From Gammaproteobacteria bacterium (lineage in GTDB: Bacteria > Pseudomonadota > Gammaproteobacteria > SZUA-152): a DNA stretch of 64,000 nucleotides. The stretch is taken from contig JAKIUF010000008.1 of NCBI GenBank assembly GCA_021647705.1, positions 60,299-124,298 of the forward strand. The letters are read 5' to 3'. Numbering within the stretch: the stretch's first letter is position 1; each line of letters starts with the position of its first letter. The notes under the pieces were generated by a model, which made no database searches, was not told the origin of the DNA, and saw nothing but the letters and a program-made list of their open reading frames with translations. Positions 16,883 through 24,403 of the stretch are shown one piece after another. The translations under genes were made by a program, and so were the position numbers.

Positions 16883-18192
16883 AAAAAAAGAGACACCCAT
16901 GACAAGGGCTACCTTTGTTAATGTTAAAGAAAAGCACAACAATTATCCGATGTTGCCTACTACTTCAATCACATTTTTGAATACTGTTGCCGGAAAACAG
17001 GTGTCATTAAGCCTGGAAGGCCAATATTCAGGGAACGCAGGCAGGTATAATCCTCAACACTGGGCTGATCAACATTGCAAGACTGTGAGGTTGCTTCTGT
17101 CAGCTGGGAAAATACTGTCTACAGCTGCTTATCCCAGGGGTTCGTTCATAACCGAGTTTCTGGCAGGCCTGTTTGAGTTTGTTGACCGATCCCACCAGCC
17201 CTTTAAAGGGGCTTTCAAAGTGTTTGCTGAGGTAAAGCCAGTGTCTATTTTCGATGTTTAATCGATGAAGTATGGGTGGGGCGTTGTCCGCTATCACGCC
17301 TTTTTTATCATCCCGCAGTATATGGCCTGTCCAGTCTACCAGTTCCAGATAGTCCGTTAGCCGGAAGGGCAGACCTTTGAGCATGTCTGCTTTGAGATTT
17401 CCTGCAAAAATTAGTAATTGATTGTCCTGCTGTTGGGGATGATTGGGCTGTGCGGCTTTCTCTGCCTTGTTCAGGCGTTTCTGGATACTGGTGTGGGCAG
17501 ATGATGCTGGTGTTTTTGCTATGCCTGCTCTTACGGGGTTAAGGTCAACGTAAGCCATACAGGCCATCAGTGCTGATTCATCCAGTAATGCCTGGGACTT
17601 GAAGCGGCCCTCCCAGAATCGCCCAGTGCAGCCATCTTCTGCATTGGCCTGACGGGCTATGAATTCATTCAATACCCGCATGAACCAGCTGATGTCCATC
17701 AAGCGCTGACGCCATTCCCTGATGTTTTTCTCAAGCGCTTTTAATTCGGCTTTACTGAGTTTTTCACCCCGTAGAAAACGTTGGGAGAACGGTGTGCCTG
17801 AAAACAACTGGTGCCATTGCTGAATCACCTCTGTCTGGCTCCAGCTCTCAGCCTTGTCCTGATCAACATGAAACACCACATGGTAATGATTGGACATAAT
17901 GGCATAAGCGCAGATATCCAGTGAAAAGATACCCGTCAGTTCCAGTAGCTTGTCTTCAATCCATTGTCGGCGATGCTCGTAGCTATTGCCTGAAATTTGA
18001 TCGCTGCCGCACAGAAAGGCCCGGCGCACGCAACGGGAGACACAATGATAGTAAGGGGTAGCTTCCAAGGAGACCTGAGCATAACGGGGTTTGGGCATGG
18101 TTAACTCCTTTAACCGGCGTGATTCCTTGAGGGGATTGATGGTGGATTTGTTTGGGTGAGTTGTCAATAGTTAAAGTGGGTGTCCTATTTGG
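16883..18192 (-). mobile_element. REP-associated tyrosine transposase element
   Basis: An element of about 1.3 kb: the left end AGACACCCATGACAAGGGCT and the right end AAAGTGGGTGTCCTATTTGG share GGGTGTC in inverted orientation, and the transposase gene sits between. Solo copies of either end occur at 12141, 13913, 15121 and 15293, all within the island. No target duplication is evident. Confidence 0.65.
17100..18098 (-). CDS. REP-associated tyrosine transposase (Y1, HUH family)
   Basis: A 332-residue protein starting MPKPRYAQVS; the start at 18098 is chosen over an in-frame ATG 69 nt upstream because GGAG lies 6 nt before it. The HUH motif is in MSNHYHVVFHVD, with the downstream helical part containing GCTGRFWEGRFKSQALLD and YVDLNPVRAGI, which is typical of TnpA-REP proteins related to IS200/IS605 transposases. 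These cut single-stranded DNA at hairpin repeats. The C-terminus is longer than in minimal family members. Confidence 0.92.
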   Translation of the reverse strand: MPKPRYAQVSLEATPYYHCVSRCVRRAFLCGSDQISGNSYEHRRQWIEDKLLELTGIFSLDICAYAIMSNHYHVVFHVDQDKAESWSQTEVIQQWHQLFSGTPFSQRFLRGEKLSKAELKALEKNIREWRQRLMDISWFMRVLNEFIARQANAEDGCTGRFWEGRFKSQALLDESALMACMAYVDLNPVRAGIAKTPASSAHTSIQKRLNKAEKAAQPNHPQQQDNQLLIFAGNLKADMLKGLPFRLTDYLELVDWTGHILRDDKKGVIADNAPPILHRLNIENRHWLYLSKHFESPFKGLVGSVNKLKQACQKLGYERTPGISSCRQYFPS

Positions 18193-18246
18193 CTATCCTA
18201 TTTGGCTATCCTATTTGGCTATCCTATTTGGCTATGCTATTTGGCT
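18178..18246 (+). repeat. 13-bp tandem repeat at element end
   Basis: CCTATTTGGCTAT repeated about five times (the last units read GCTATTTGGCTAT), starting inside the right end of the transposase element. The unit copies the element's own terminal TCCTATTTGG, so it probably arose by slippage or repeated end processing. Confidence 0.85.
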
Positions 18247-18396
18247 ATGCTAAAAGCAAAACCAAATGGTGGTAACCCTATAGTTCCTTTCGTTTTACTC
18301 AAAGGCACTTGGCTCGAAAAAAATGGCTTTGTCATTGGTTTACCTATCCGTGTTCAAGTTGAAAATCAACGGTTAATTATTACTCCGCGCACATAA
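18247..18396 (+). CDS. SymE-like small protein, possibly N-terminally truncated
   Basis: A 49-residue frame starting MLKAKPNGGNPIVPF. VLLKGTWLEKNGFVIG followed by LPIRVQVENQRLIIT matches the SymE toxin core (P-x-L-x-LKG-x-WL-x2-AGF-x2-G-x3-V-V). SymE is an SOS-induced protein of the AbrB-like fold, kept off by an antisense RNA in E. coli. The frame also continues back into the tandem repeat (in-frame ATG at 18202), which suggests the original 5' end was replaced. Expression is uncertain. Confidence 0.6.
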   Translation: MLKAKPNGGNPIVPFVLLKGTWLEKNGFVIGLPIRVQVENQRLIITPRT

Positions 18397-18417
18397 GTTT
18401 TGAATTTTTATTTTTTT

Positions 18418-18453
18418 GAAGCAGGCTTCGTTGCTCGAAGCTTGCTTCTTTTT
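18418..18453 (+). terminator. Rho-independent terminator after the symE-like gene
   Basis: GAAGCAGGCTTCG and CGAAGCTTGCTTC form a near-perfect stem with a TTGCT-type loop, followed by TTTTTT. Confidence 0.75.
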
Positions 18454-18457
18454 TACT

Positions 18458-18516
18458 GGCCTAACGTTCCAATAAGCAGCGCGTTTTTTGCGTCTGCTTT
18501 ATTGGCTTGTTAGCAC
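18458..18516 (-). other. Integron attC recombination site (short, canonical)
   Basis: Minus-strand: GTGCTAACAAG, stem CCAATAAAGCAGACGC, loop, GCGCTGCTTATTGG, then ACGTTAGGC. There is one bulged A in the stem, and the end box GTTAGGC fits GTTRRRY exactly. The 59-bp length is the classic '59-base element'. Confidence 0.88.
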
Positions 18517-18656
18517 ACGATCAGTGCCGAAACCGCGTAAAGAGTCCAACCTCAGAAAAACTAAAATGGGCTGGCTTATTTATAAAATGTACCCTTTCCG
18601 CCGAAATAGGTCGCATAATCATTTTTCGCTACTTTCTTTTGACGACTAGAAGAGTG

Positions 18657-19079
18657 TTATATTTCAATTTTATCTGGTTTACCCGGTAATTTAGTAATTT
18701 TTGACACCATACCGCAATGATCAACCTTTGGATTGACATAAATATGGCCAACGGCTACCTTATCCAAGGTCACTTTTGTTCTACCGATAATCAGATCTAC
18801 TACCTTATATGTGCAGCCCGCTAAACATTTATGAATTGGCGCGCCTTTCGTGATGTTTTTTTGATGCGCGACCCAATGAGCGCAACCTGTTCCTCTGATT
18901 GGCGTCCACACATTCCCCCCTTTATACCAGACGAAACATTTTCTTGGTTCAATGTCGTTTGGCAATAACTTTTCAGCCTGTTGCTGTCCAGTTTCACACC
19001 GCTGACAATATTTCTTTCCATTTACTTCAATCGTCGCACTCAAACCGGGATGGTGTATGCATTTACCTTGAATTGCCAT
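18657..19079 (-). CDS. Putative papain-like cysteine hydrolase with N-terminal Cys/His cluster
   Basis: A 140-residue protein. An N-terminal Cys/His group (Cys7, His9/10, Cys25, Cys28) could bind zinc. The rest shows IRGTGCAHWVAHQKNI (Cys66), a GHIYVN segment and HCGMVSK (His121). A Cys followed by W and H, and a later His before a hydrophobic strand, is the layout of NlpC/P60 or CHAP-like peptidoglycan hydrolases and of some T6SS amidase effectors. I do not recognise the family by name, so the hydrolase call is an inference. It lies 27 bp downstream of a lipoprotein gene on the same strand, ahead of an attC site. Confidence 0.5.
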   Translation of the reverse strand: MAIQGKCIHHPGLSATIEVNGKKYCQRCETGQQQAEKLLPNDIEPRKCFVWYKGGNVWTPIRGTGCAHWVAHQKNITKGAPIHKCLAGCTYKVVDLIIGRTKVTLDKVAVGHIYVNPKVDHCGMVSKITKLPGKPDKIEI

Positions 19080-19106
19080 TATTAACTTCCTATTTATTAT
19101 TTGTAT

Positions 19107-19544
19107 TTATTCAGATTTTTGTAAAGAAAAGAGTGCCTTTTTAATGGCATTTTTTGCTCTGCTCGAAGCTGTCTCTTCATAAAGTAATTCATCAAACTCT
19201 ATCGGCGGTCGCGCAGCGTAATAACGAGCTAAAATTTCATGCAAGGTCCATTTTCCGGGTTCTAGCTGATAATTTGCATATCGTTGTTTTCGCAATTCAT
19301 CTGGCGAAAGTGTCAACATATCATTTAATGCTTGTGCCAAAACTTGGCGCTGATCGTCAGTTTCAATTTGGCGTTCTGCTTCATCAAAAAACGCAACGAT
19401 GACATTATCACTATAGGCGGGAGAAATACCGGGACCAAGTGTAATGCTATGATTTGAACATCCGAATATGAATATACAAAAGGCCAAAACAAATATTCGC
19501 AAAAAATAACAATACAAACTATTTCCGAGTTTTATATAAACCAT
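19107..19544 (-). CDS. Small lipoprotein, possible periplasmic immunity partner
   Basis: A 145-residue protein with an N-terminal signal sequence (about residues 8-28) ending in a lipobox IFGC, then a soluble domain rich in acidic and helical segments (DEAERQIETDDQRQVLAQAL). No family recognised. It precedes the putative hydrolase gene by 27 bp in one transcription unit and one cassette. A periplasmic lipoprotein beside a wall-hydrolase candidate fits an immunity role, but nothing in the sequence proves it. Confidence 0.55.
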   Translation of the reverse strand: MVYIKLGNSLYCYFLRIFVLAFCIFIFGCSNHSITLGPGISPAYSDNVIVAFFDEAERQIETDDQRQVLAQALNDMLTLSPDELRKQRYANYQLEPGKWTLHEILARYYAARPPIEFDELLYEETASSRAKNAIKKALFSLQKSE

Positions 19545-19667
19545 TTTTCAACTCTCTTTTTAGATTTCTGGAATTTTAATATTTCCCTAACTAAAGTTGG
19601 GGCACACAGTTTAGACTAATATAAAATTAGAGCCAAACATTCTATTTTATGCACGATGTTCCTTCAA

Positions 19668-19797
19668 GTGCTAACGCCAAGCTAACTGGCGCAGGGCTTT
19701 CCAGTGGAAGTTCAAAAGTGAGCCATTCTCTACGCACCAGCCTAAATTTAAAAGTGAGCAAAACCCCTGCGTCCTAGTTTAGCGCATGGTTATGTGC
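19668..19797 (-). other. Integron attC recombination site (long)
   Basis: Minus-strand: ACATAAC box, GCTAAACTAGGACGCAGGG pairing with CCCTGCGCCAGTTAGC (two extra bases bulged), then GGCGTTAGCAC. The 130-bp length resembles long attC types of chromosomal integrons. Confidence 0.8.
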
Positions 19798-20039
19798 TGA
19801 TACTGCTTTAAACTACCGTACTTGGGTGCCTCTGTGAACTTGCCTTGATTGTTTTATGATCTCTCAGTTGACACCAAGATTTAAACATGAAACTGGTGAA
19901 CTCCGCGATACCACCTATCCAAAAGGGTTGGCGAAGTTGGTTCATTTTGGTGTGCTACATCTCTTTTTGATATCACTATCCGCGCACTAAACCAAAATTA
20001 ATATCCACTATATTTTATTTTCCCTTTTATTTCATGTTT
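19798..20039. other. Cassette body without a convincing gene
   Basis: These 242 bp lie between two complete attC sites and so form one cassette. No minus-strand frame of useful length exists. A 27-codon plus-strand frame (ATG at 19887, MKLVNSAIPPIQKGW...) is present but lacks support. The cassette may carry a promoter, an sRNA or a decayed gene. Confidence 0.5.
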
Positions 20040-20141
20040 GCACATAACGCCTAAAATCAGCGGCAGTTTAAAGGGGCACGTTTTTGCATAAGCAAAAAAA
20101 GTGACGCTTTAAACTGTCCGCTGGATTTTTTTGTTAGGTGC
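20040..20141 (-). other. Integron attC recombination site
   Basis: Minus-strand: ACCTAAC (RYYYAAC) box, ATCCAGCGGACAGTTTAAAG pairing with CTTTAAACTGCCGCTGAT (bulged C and A, the extrahelical bases expected in attC), then GGCGTTATGTGC. It starts directly after the stop of the next gene. Confidence 0.88.
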
Positions 20142-20142
20142 A

Positions 20143-20658
20143 TTAATATTTTTGAAAGCTATCAAGTGGCAATCCCTGCTCTCCTGATATTTTAAGTATG
20201 TTACAAATAATCTCAAAATATTGAGGCTGTATCCCTTCGATTTCTTTATGTTTTCCGTGATCATTTAACGACCGAATTGTTTTAAAACTATCCCATTCGT
20301 CTCTTTGGGCAATAATTTCATTAACCTCATGGTGCTTAGTGCAGCCGTGATCACGAAATATTTTTATATACTCATTGATTTCGCTAGTCTCATTTAATGA
20401 GAGAGACTTACCTCTAATTACCGATTCTGAAACCTCTTTTTTACTGGAATATTCTCGGTAAAGCATTACCATCTTGCTGAATTTATCCGCGCCACTGGAA
20501 ACTAATAATTGTAAATCCTGCCATGATAGTTTCGTGATATTAGTAATATGAATAGTGCTTCTTCTGCCTTTTCTATTCGAAACTTGAACGACTTCATTGA
20601 CACTAAAATTTGCCATTTCTATATAAAGACTTACATCATACTCAATTTTCATAACCAC
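20143..20658 (-). CDS. Hypothetical protein (integron cassette gene)
   Basis: A 171-residue soluble protein, charged, with an N-terminal beta-rich part (MKIEYDVSLYIEMANFSVNE) and a helical C-terminal half (INEYIKIFRDHGCTKHHEVN). No known domain recognised. It lies exactly between attC sites at 20040 and 20680, with its stop 1 nt from the attC box, so it is a classic single-gene cassette. Base composition is AT-rich compared with the chromosome. Confidence 0.65.
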   Translation of the reverse strand: MVMKIEYDVSLYIEMANFSVNEVVQVSNRKGRRSTIHITNITKLSWQDLQLLVSSGADKFSKMVMLYREYSSKKEVSESVIRGKSLSLNETSEINEYIKIFRDHGCTKHHEVNEIIAQRDEWDSFKTIRSLNDHGKHKEIEGIQPQYFEIICNILKISGEQGLPLDSFQKY

Positions 20659-20679
20659 CTCTAATTTAGCTAGAACTCA

Positions 20680-20781
20680 GCACCTAACGCCAAGCGTAAG
20701 GGGTGCAATAAATAGGCGCTTTTTTTGCTCTGCAAAAAATGTGACGATTTATGGAATCCCTCTTGACGCACTTGTTATATT
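20680..20781 (-). other. Integron attC recombination site
   Basis: Minus-strand: ATATAAC box, AAGTGCGTCAAGAGGG pairing with CCCCTTACGCTT through several bulges, then GGCGTTAGGTGC. 102 bp, and shares the central TTTTTTGC-type loop with the site at 20040. Confidence 0.82.
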
Positions 20782-20800
20782 TTCTTTGCTCGGACTTCAT

Positions 20801-21007
20801 TTAAGTAAATAGACCCTTTAGCCAGTCAAATGTTAAGACAGTAGTAAAAATCTTTAATGTAACTAATACTATAAACCCTAAAACTAAAGCTACTTTAATC
20901 TTTTTGCTTTTAATATTATTCCAAAATAACAACTTAGCTTTAACTTCACTCTTTACTTCATTAATAGCTTCTTTCATCATGGACTCGTTTATATAATAAT
21001 TACTCAA
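20801..21007 (-). CDS. Small single-pass membrane protein (cassette gene)
   Basis: A 68-residue protein: a charged amphipathic N-terminal helix (MKEAINEVKSEVKAKLLFW), a basic patch, then one hydrophobic segment (about residues 39-60, VALVLGFIVLVTLKIFTTVL). Its stop lies 19 nt before the attC site at 20680-20781. No family recognised. Confidence 0.5.
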   Translation of the reverse strand: MSNYYINESMMKEAINEVKSEVKAKLLFWNNIKSKKIKVALVLGFIVLVTLKIFTTVLTFDWLKGLFT

Positions 21008-21674
21008 ATTTAGATAATATTAAACAAAAATATAACAGTTAATGGCCACCTCCGAGGGGGATAACCCCGCTCAAAAATCCACCGATTTCTCCGCCAGTTG
21101 TTATTGATTCTGCCAAATACTCCAATAAACCCATCGAATAATCAACTACTTATCACGGTATGATTTTCGCTGTGGGCGCACAACATACAACCCCACGCGG
21201 GATATTGAGCGGGCAAATAAGACATTTTGGGGATATCACACGAGGTGTTTTCAATACAAGATTGTTTATCTTGTATACAAATCTATTATTCACAATACTC
21301 AAAAATCAATAATATTCAATTGGGTATATTGATTTTCTGAGAACTTACCTTTCATGGAATATTAAGGCGTGCCCAGGATATTGAATGTAGAAATACCCCA
21401 AAGTCGGAAAATATTCCGTTTACGACGGTGGGTAAATAATAAATTCTGTATAAAATACCAGCACTATTTAATGTGAAAAAACCAGCGGTAATATTACCTT
21501 TTCGAAGTGGTGCATCTTTCAATGTGAATTAACGGCTTTGGAGCAGACATTGGGCAGCCTAACTTTATGTATTTTTGATTTATTTATGAACAGAATGATT
21601 GTTAAATTTGACCGGCGTTGCCTGCGATAATTGCTGTTTGTAATGGAGGTTCTATTTTGTCAGGAAAAACCCGC
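21008..21674. other. AT-rich segment at the recJ-side edge of the island
   Basis: 667 bp without a supportable gene. A weak attC-like pairing (TAACAGTTAATGGC at 21032, GCCAGTTGTTATT at 21097) may be a decayed site. No integrase gene or attI can be seen. The segment ends directly against the 3' end of intact recJ. Confidence 0.45.
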
Positions 21675-23423
21675 CTAAACCGGCTCGATGTATTCCACCA
21701 TCAACTGGGCACTGCGCCTGCCATTAAATTCATTGATATCCAGTCGATAGGCCAGTTCCACCTGCTTCACGTCTACTGGCCAGTCGTCATCCACAGTATT
21801 AAAGGCAATGGCGTCAATCACCTGCTGACTCCCCGCAGGCCGCAGCACCAGTTTCAGGTGTTTTTCACCGACGATACGCCGACTCACCAGTTCAAACACG
21901 CCATCGAACAGCGGTTCGGGAAAAGCCTGCCCCCAGGGGCCACCGGCACGCAGGGTTTCTGCCAGTTCCAGATTCAGTTCATTGTCGCTCAACTCGCCAT
22001 CACTGAGAATTTCCCGACGCAGGTCTTCAGCGTCCAGATGACGACGCACTTCCCCATCAAAGGCTTCCTGAAAACGATCAAAATCTTCCGCTGCCAGACT
22101 CAGTCCGGCTGCCATGGCGTGGCCACCAAACTTGCTCAACAAACCCGGATGGCGGGTTGCCACTGCGTCCAGTGCATCACGCACATGCAGGCCGGGTACG
22201 GAGCGCGCGGAGCCTTTGAGACTGCCATCGTCGGCCTGGGCAAAAATAATCACTGGCCGATGCAGCCGGTCTTTGATGCGCGAAGCCAGAATGCCGATAA
22301 CCCCCTGGTGCCAGTGGGGCTCAAACAGGCACAGGCCTGTGGGTAATTCTTCGTTCTTTCCCGTGGAGACATCCAGCTCCATTTCATCCAGAATGAGCAT
22401 GGCTTCTGCTTTCATTTCACTTTCAATCTGCCGACGTTCGTGATTGAGGCCATCAAGACGCTGCGCCAGTTCAGTGGCGCGGGTCGGGTCATCCGTCAGC
22501 AGTAATTCAATCCCCAGTGACATGTCATCCAGCCGACCGGCGGCATTGAGTCGCGGGCCCAGTGCAAAACCCAAATCCGGGGCAGCCAGGGTGGACGGGT
22601 TGCGTTTTGCCACAGAGATCAGCGCCGAAATACCCGCTGAGCATTTCCCGGCACGAATACGCGCCAGCCCCTGCCCCACCAGAATACGGTTATTGTGATC
22701 CAGTGGCACCACATCGGCTACCGTGCCCAATGCGACCAGATCCAGCAGTTCAGCCAGATTGGGACCGGATTCATTGCCAAAAACGCCCTGCTTCCGTAAT
22801 TCCGCACGCACCGCCAGCATCACATAAAAAATCACCCCGACACCGGCCAGGTTTTTGCTGGGAAATTCATCTCCCTGTTGATTGGGATTCACAATGGCCG
22901 CTGCCGCAGGCAGTTCGTTACCCTGTAAATGATGGTCTGTGACCAGTACACGAATGCCGCGCTCGTTGGCCGCAGCCACGCCGTCAATACTGGAAATGCC
23001 ATTGTCCACGGTCACAATTAAATCAGGAATGAAATCGGGATTGCGCTCTGCCGCCACGGCAACAATTTCCGGTGTCAGCCCGTAACCGTATTCAAAACGA
23101 TTCGGTACCAGATAATCCACCTGCGTTGCGCCCAGCATGCGCAGTGCGCGCACGGCCAGCGCCGAGCTGGTGGCACCATCGCAATCAAAATCCCCAACAA
23201 TAAGGATGCGTTGTTGTGACATCACCGCCCCGGCCAGTAACTCTGCCGCTGACTCAACACCTTTTAACTGATCCAGCGGCAACAGATGAGCGAGACCTCG
23301 CTCCAATTGCTGCACAGACTGAATACCTCGCCGGACATAAATACTCGCCAGCACAGGGTGCAGGCCAGTGTCGGCCAAAACAGCCGTGCTGCCATCAGGG
23401 CGGCGATTAATCGTAATGCTCAT
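21675..23423 (-). CDS. recJ: Single-stranded-DNA-specific exonuclease RecJ
   Basis: A 582-residue 5'-3' ssDNA exonuclease of recombination and mismatch repair. The DHH phosphoesterase motifs are intact: VGDFDCDGATSSALAV, VTVDNGISS, and VTDHHLQG; DHHA1 is at SKFGGHAMAAGLSL. Length matches the family. The last 120 bp (21675-21799) are repeated, diverged, at 12016-12139 next to prfB. Since recJ and prfB are normally adjacent, the island 12.1-21.7 kb sits precisely between the two 3'-end copies. Confidence 0.97.
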   Translation of the reverse strand: MSITINRRPDGSTAVLADTGLHPVLASIYVRRGIQSVQQLERGLAHLLPLDQLKGVESAAELLAGAVMSQQRILIVGDFDCDGATSSALAVRALRMLGATQVDYLVPNRFEYGYGLTPEIVAVAAERNPDFIPDLIVTVDNGISSIDGVAAANERGIRVLVTDHHLQGNELPAAAAIVNPNQQGDEFPSKNLAGVGVIFYVMLAVRAELRKQGVFGNESGPNLAELLDLVALGTVADVVPLDHNNRILVGQGLARIRAGKCSAGISALISVAKRNPSTLAAPDLGFALGPRLNAAGRLDDMSLGIELLLTDDPTRATELAQRLDGLNHERRQIESEMKAEAMLILDEMELDVSTGKNEELPTGLCLFEPHWHQGVIGILASRIKDRLHRPVIIFAQADDGSLKGSARSVPGLHVRDALDAVATRHPGLLSKFGGHAMAAGLSLAAEDFDRFQEAFDGEVRRHLDAEDLRREILSDGELSDNELNLELAETLRAGGPWGQAFPEPLFDGVFELVSRRIVGEKHLKLVLRPAGSQQVIDAIAFNTVDDDWPVDVKQVELAYRLDINEFNGRRSAQLMVEYIEPV

Positions 23424-23470
23424 GGTGTGCCTTTGAGAATCATCGGGTGGAAGGGTTTTTGTGCCCAGAA

Positions 23471-23506
23471 AAAAGGCCTGAACCTTTGACCGGTCAAGCC
23501 TTTTTT
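23471..23506 (-). terminator. Rho-independent terminator between ppiC and recJ
   Basis: AAAAAAGGCTTGACC on the minus strand pairs with GGTTCAGGCCTTTTTT (one mismatch) and ends in a T-run. It is placed to end transcripts of the parvulin gene before recJ. Confidence 0.75.
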
Positions 23507-23540
23507 CGTGGCACAGTGCCAGGAATGCCGGGAAAGCAAC

Positions 23541-23822
23541 TTACTCTGTACGGCTTGTCACTTCCAGCAGATGATAACCAAATTGGGTTTTAACCGGGCC
23601 TTGCACTGTATTGAGGTCAGCACTGAAAACCACCTGATCAAATTCCGGCACCATTTGACCCGGGCCGAAAGAGCCCAGATCACCGCCCTGTGCGCCCGAA
23701 GGGCAACTGGAATGTTCTTTTGCGACACCACCAAAATCGGCACCGCCTTCAATTTCATCCTTCAATTTCTGACATTGTTCTTCACTGGACACCAGAATGT
23801 GTCGCGCTGTTGCTGTTGCCAT
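23541..23822 (-). CDS. ppiC: Parvulin-type peptidyl-prolyl cis/trans isomerase
   Basis: A 93-residue stand-alone PpiC: ATARHILVSSEEQCQKLKDE, CPSGAQGGDLGSFGPGQMVP and FGYHLLEVTSR are the parvulin signature. It has no signal peptide, so it is cytoplasmic. The start at 23822 (MATATARHIL) is chosen over an upstream in-frame ATG because GGAG lies 8 nt before it and E. coli PpiC starts at this point. Confidence 0.95.
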   Translation of the reverse strand: MATATARHILVSSEEQCQKLKDEIEGGADFGGVAKEHSSCPSGAQGGDLGSFGPGQMVPEFDQVVFSADLNTVQGPVKTQFGYHLLEVTSRTE

Positions 23823-24097
23823 GATGCTCTCCACTGTTTGAATTGTCGTAAAATACCCGGTGCAAAATAAATGCACCCGATAGATTTCGCGCAGTATAAC
23901 AGAGCCGGACTGACCGAAAAATGGTGGGACGACAATAATAACAACCGCAAAGAGCGCAATGGTTTCTGTTTTTTAACGATCTTTGTGTTCAGTATTTCAG
24001 CTTCCTCATATGTAGGGTGGGCACGCCGTTTGTGCCCACGAGTTGCAGGAAACCTTTGCAGTTACCTGTTTCTCGACTACGAGCACAGTGTCATAAA

Positions 24098-24216
24098 ACC
24101 CAACGCGAAGGTGCTAAAGAACGCAGGGACCCACAGCATTTTAGGGTTTTTATATTTTTGCCCGCTATCCTCATCACCCTTTGCGCTCTCTGCGTCTTCG
24201 CGCCTTTGCGTTGGGG
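24098..24216. repeat. GCAGAG/GCAAAG palindromic repeat, copy 3 (CCAACGC subtype)
   Basis: Arms CCCAACGCGAAGGTGCTAAA and CTTCGCGCCTTTGCGTTGGG enclose a loop. The right flank (TTCATTATTCAGGCCCAGCC...GAAAACAGG) is shared, inverted, with the copy at 34347. The rest of the 581-bp gap between ppiC and nirK holds a GTAGGGTGGGCACG...CGTGCCCAC inverted repeat at 24013-24042 and a hairpin GGCGAACCCC...GGGATTCGCC at 24307-24330 that may end nirK transcripts. Confidence 0.75.
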
Positions 24217-24403
24217 TTTCATTATTCAGGCCCAGCCAGCATTTGTATGAAAACAGGGTGATCTTACATTCACATATTCGCTGTTCACGCACCGCACTAC
24301 GAATAAGGCGAACCCCAAACGGGATTCGCCTCACGAACTTCAACTATGGAATAGCAATCAGACTTGCATTTCCCTGTTTGCGACAAATGGATCAGTACAT
24401 TTT

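Noticed and set aside
16899..17261. 120-codon plus-strand frame opposite the transposase
   Set aside because: Overlaps the real transposase gene and the element end; shadow frame.
18178..18246. CRISPR-like short repeats
   Set aside because: Units are 13 bp and contiguous without spacers; a simple tandem repeat.
21032..21110. Additional attC site at the recJ-side edge
   Set aside because: Only one short imperfect pairing and no clear GTTRRRY box; listed as a weak possibility within the segment description.
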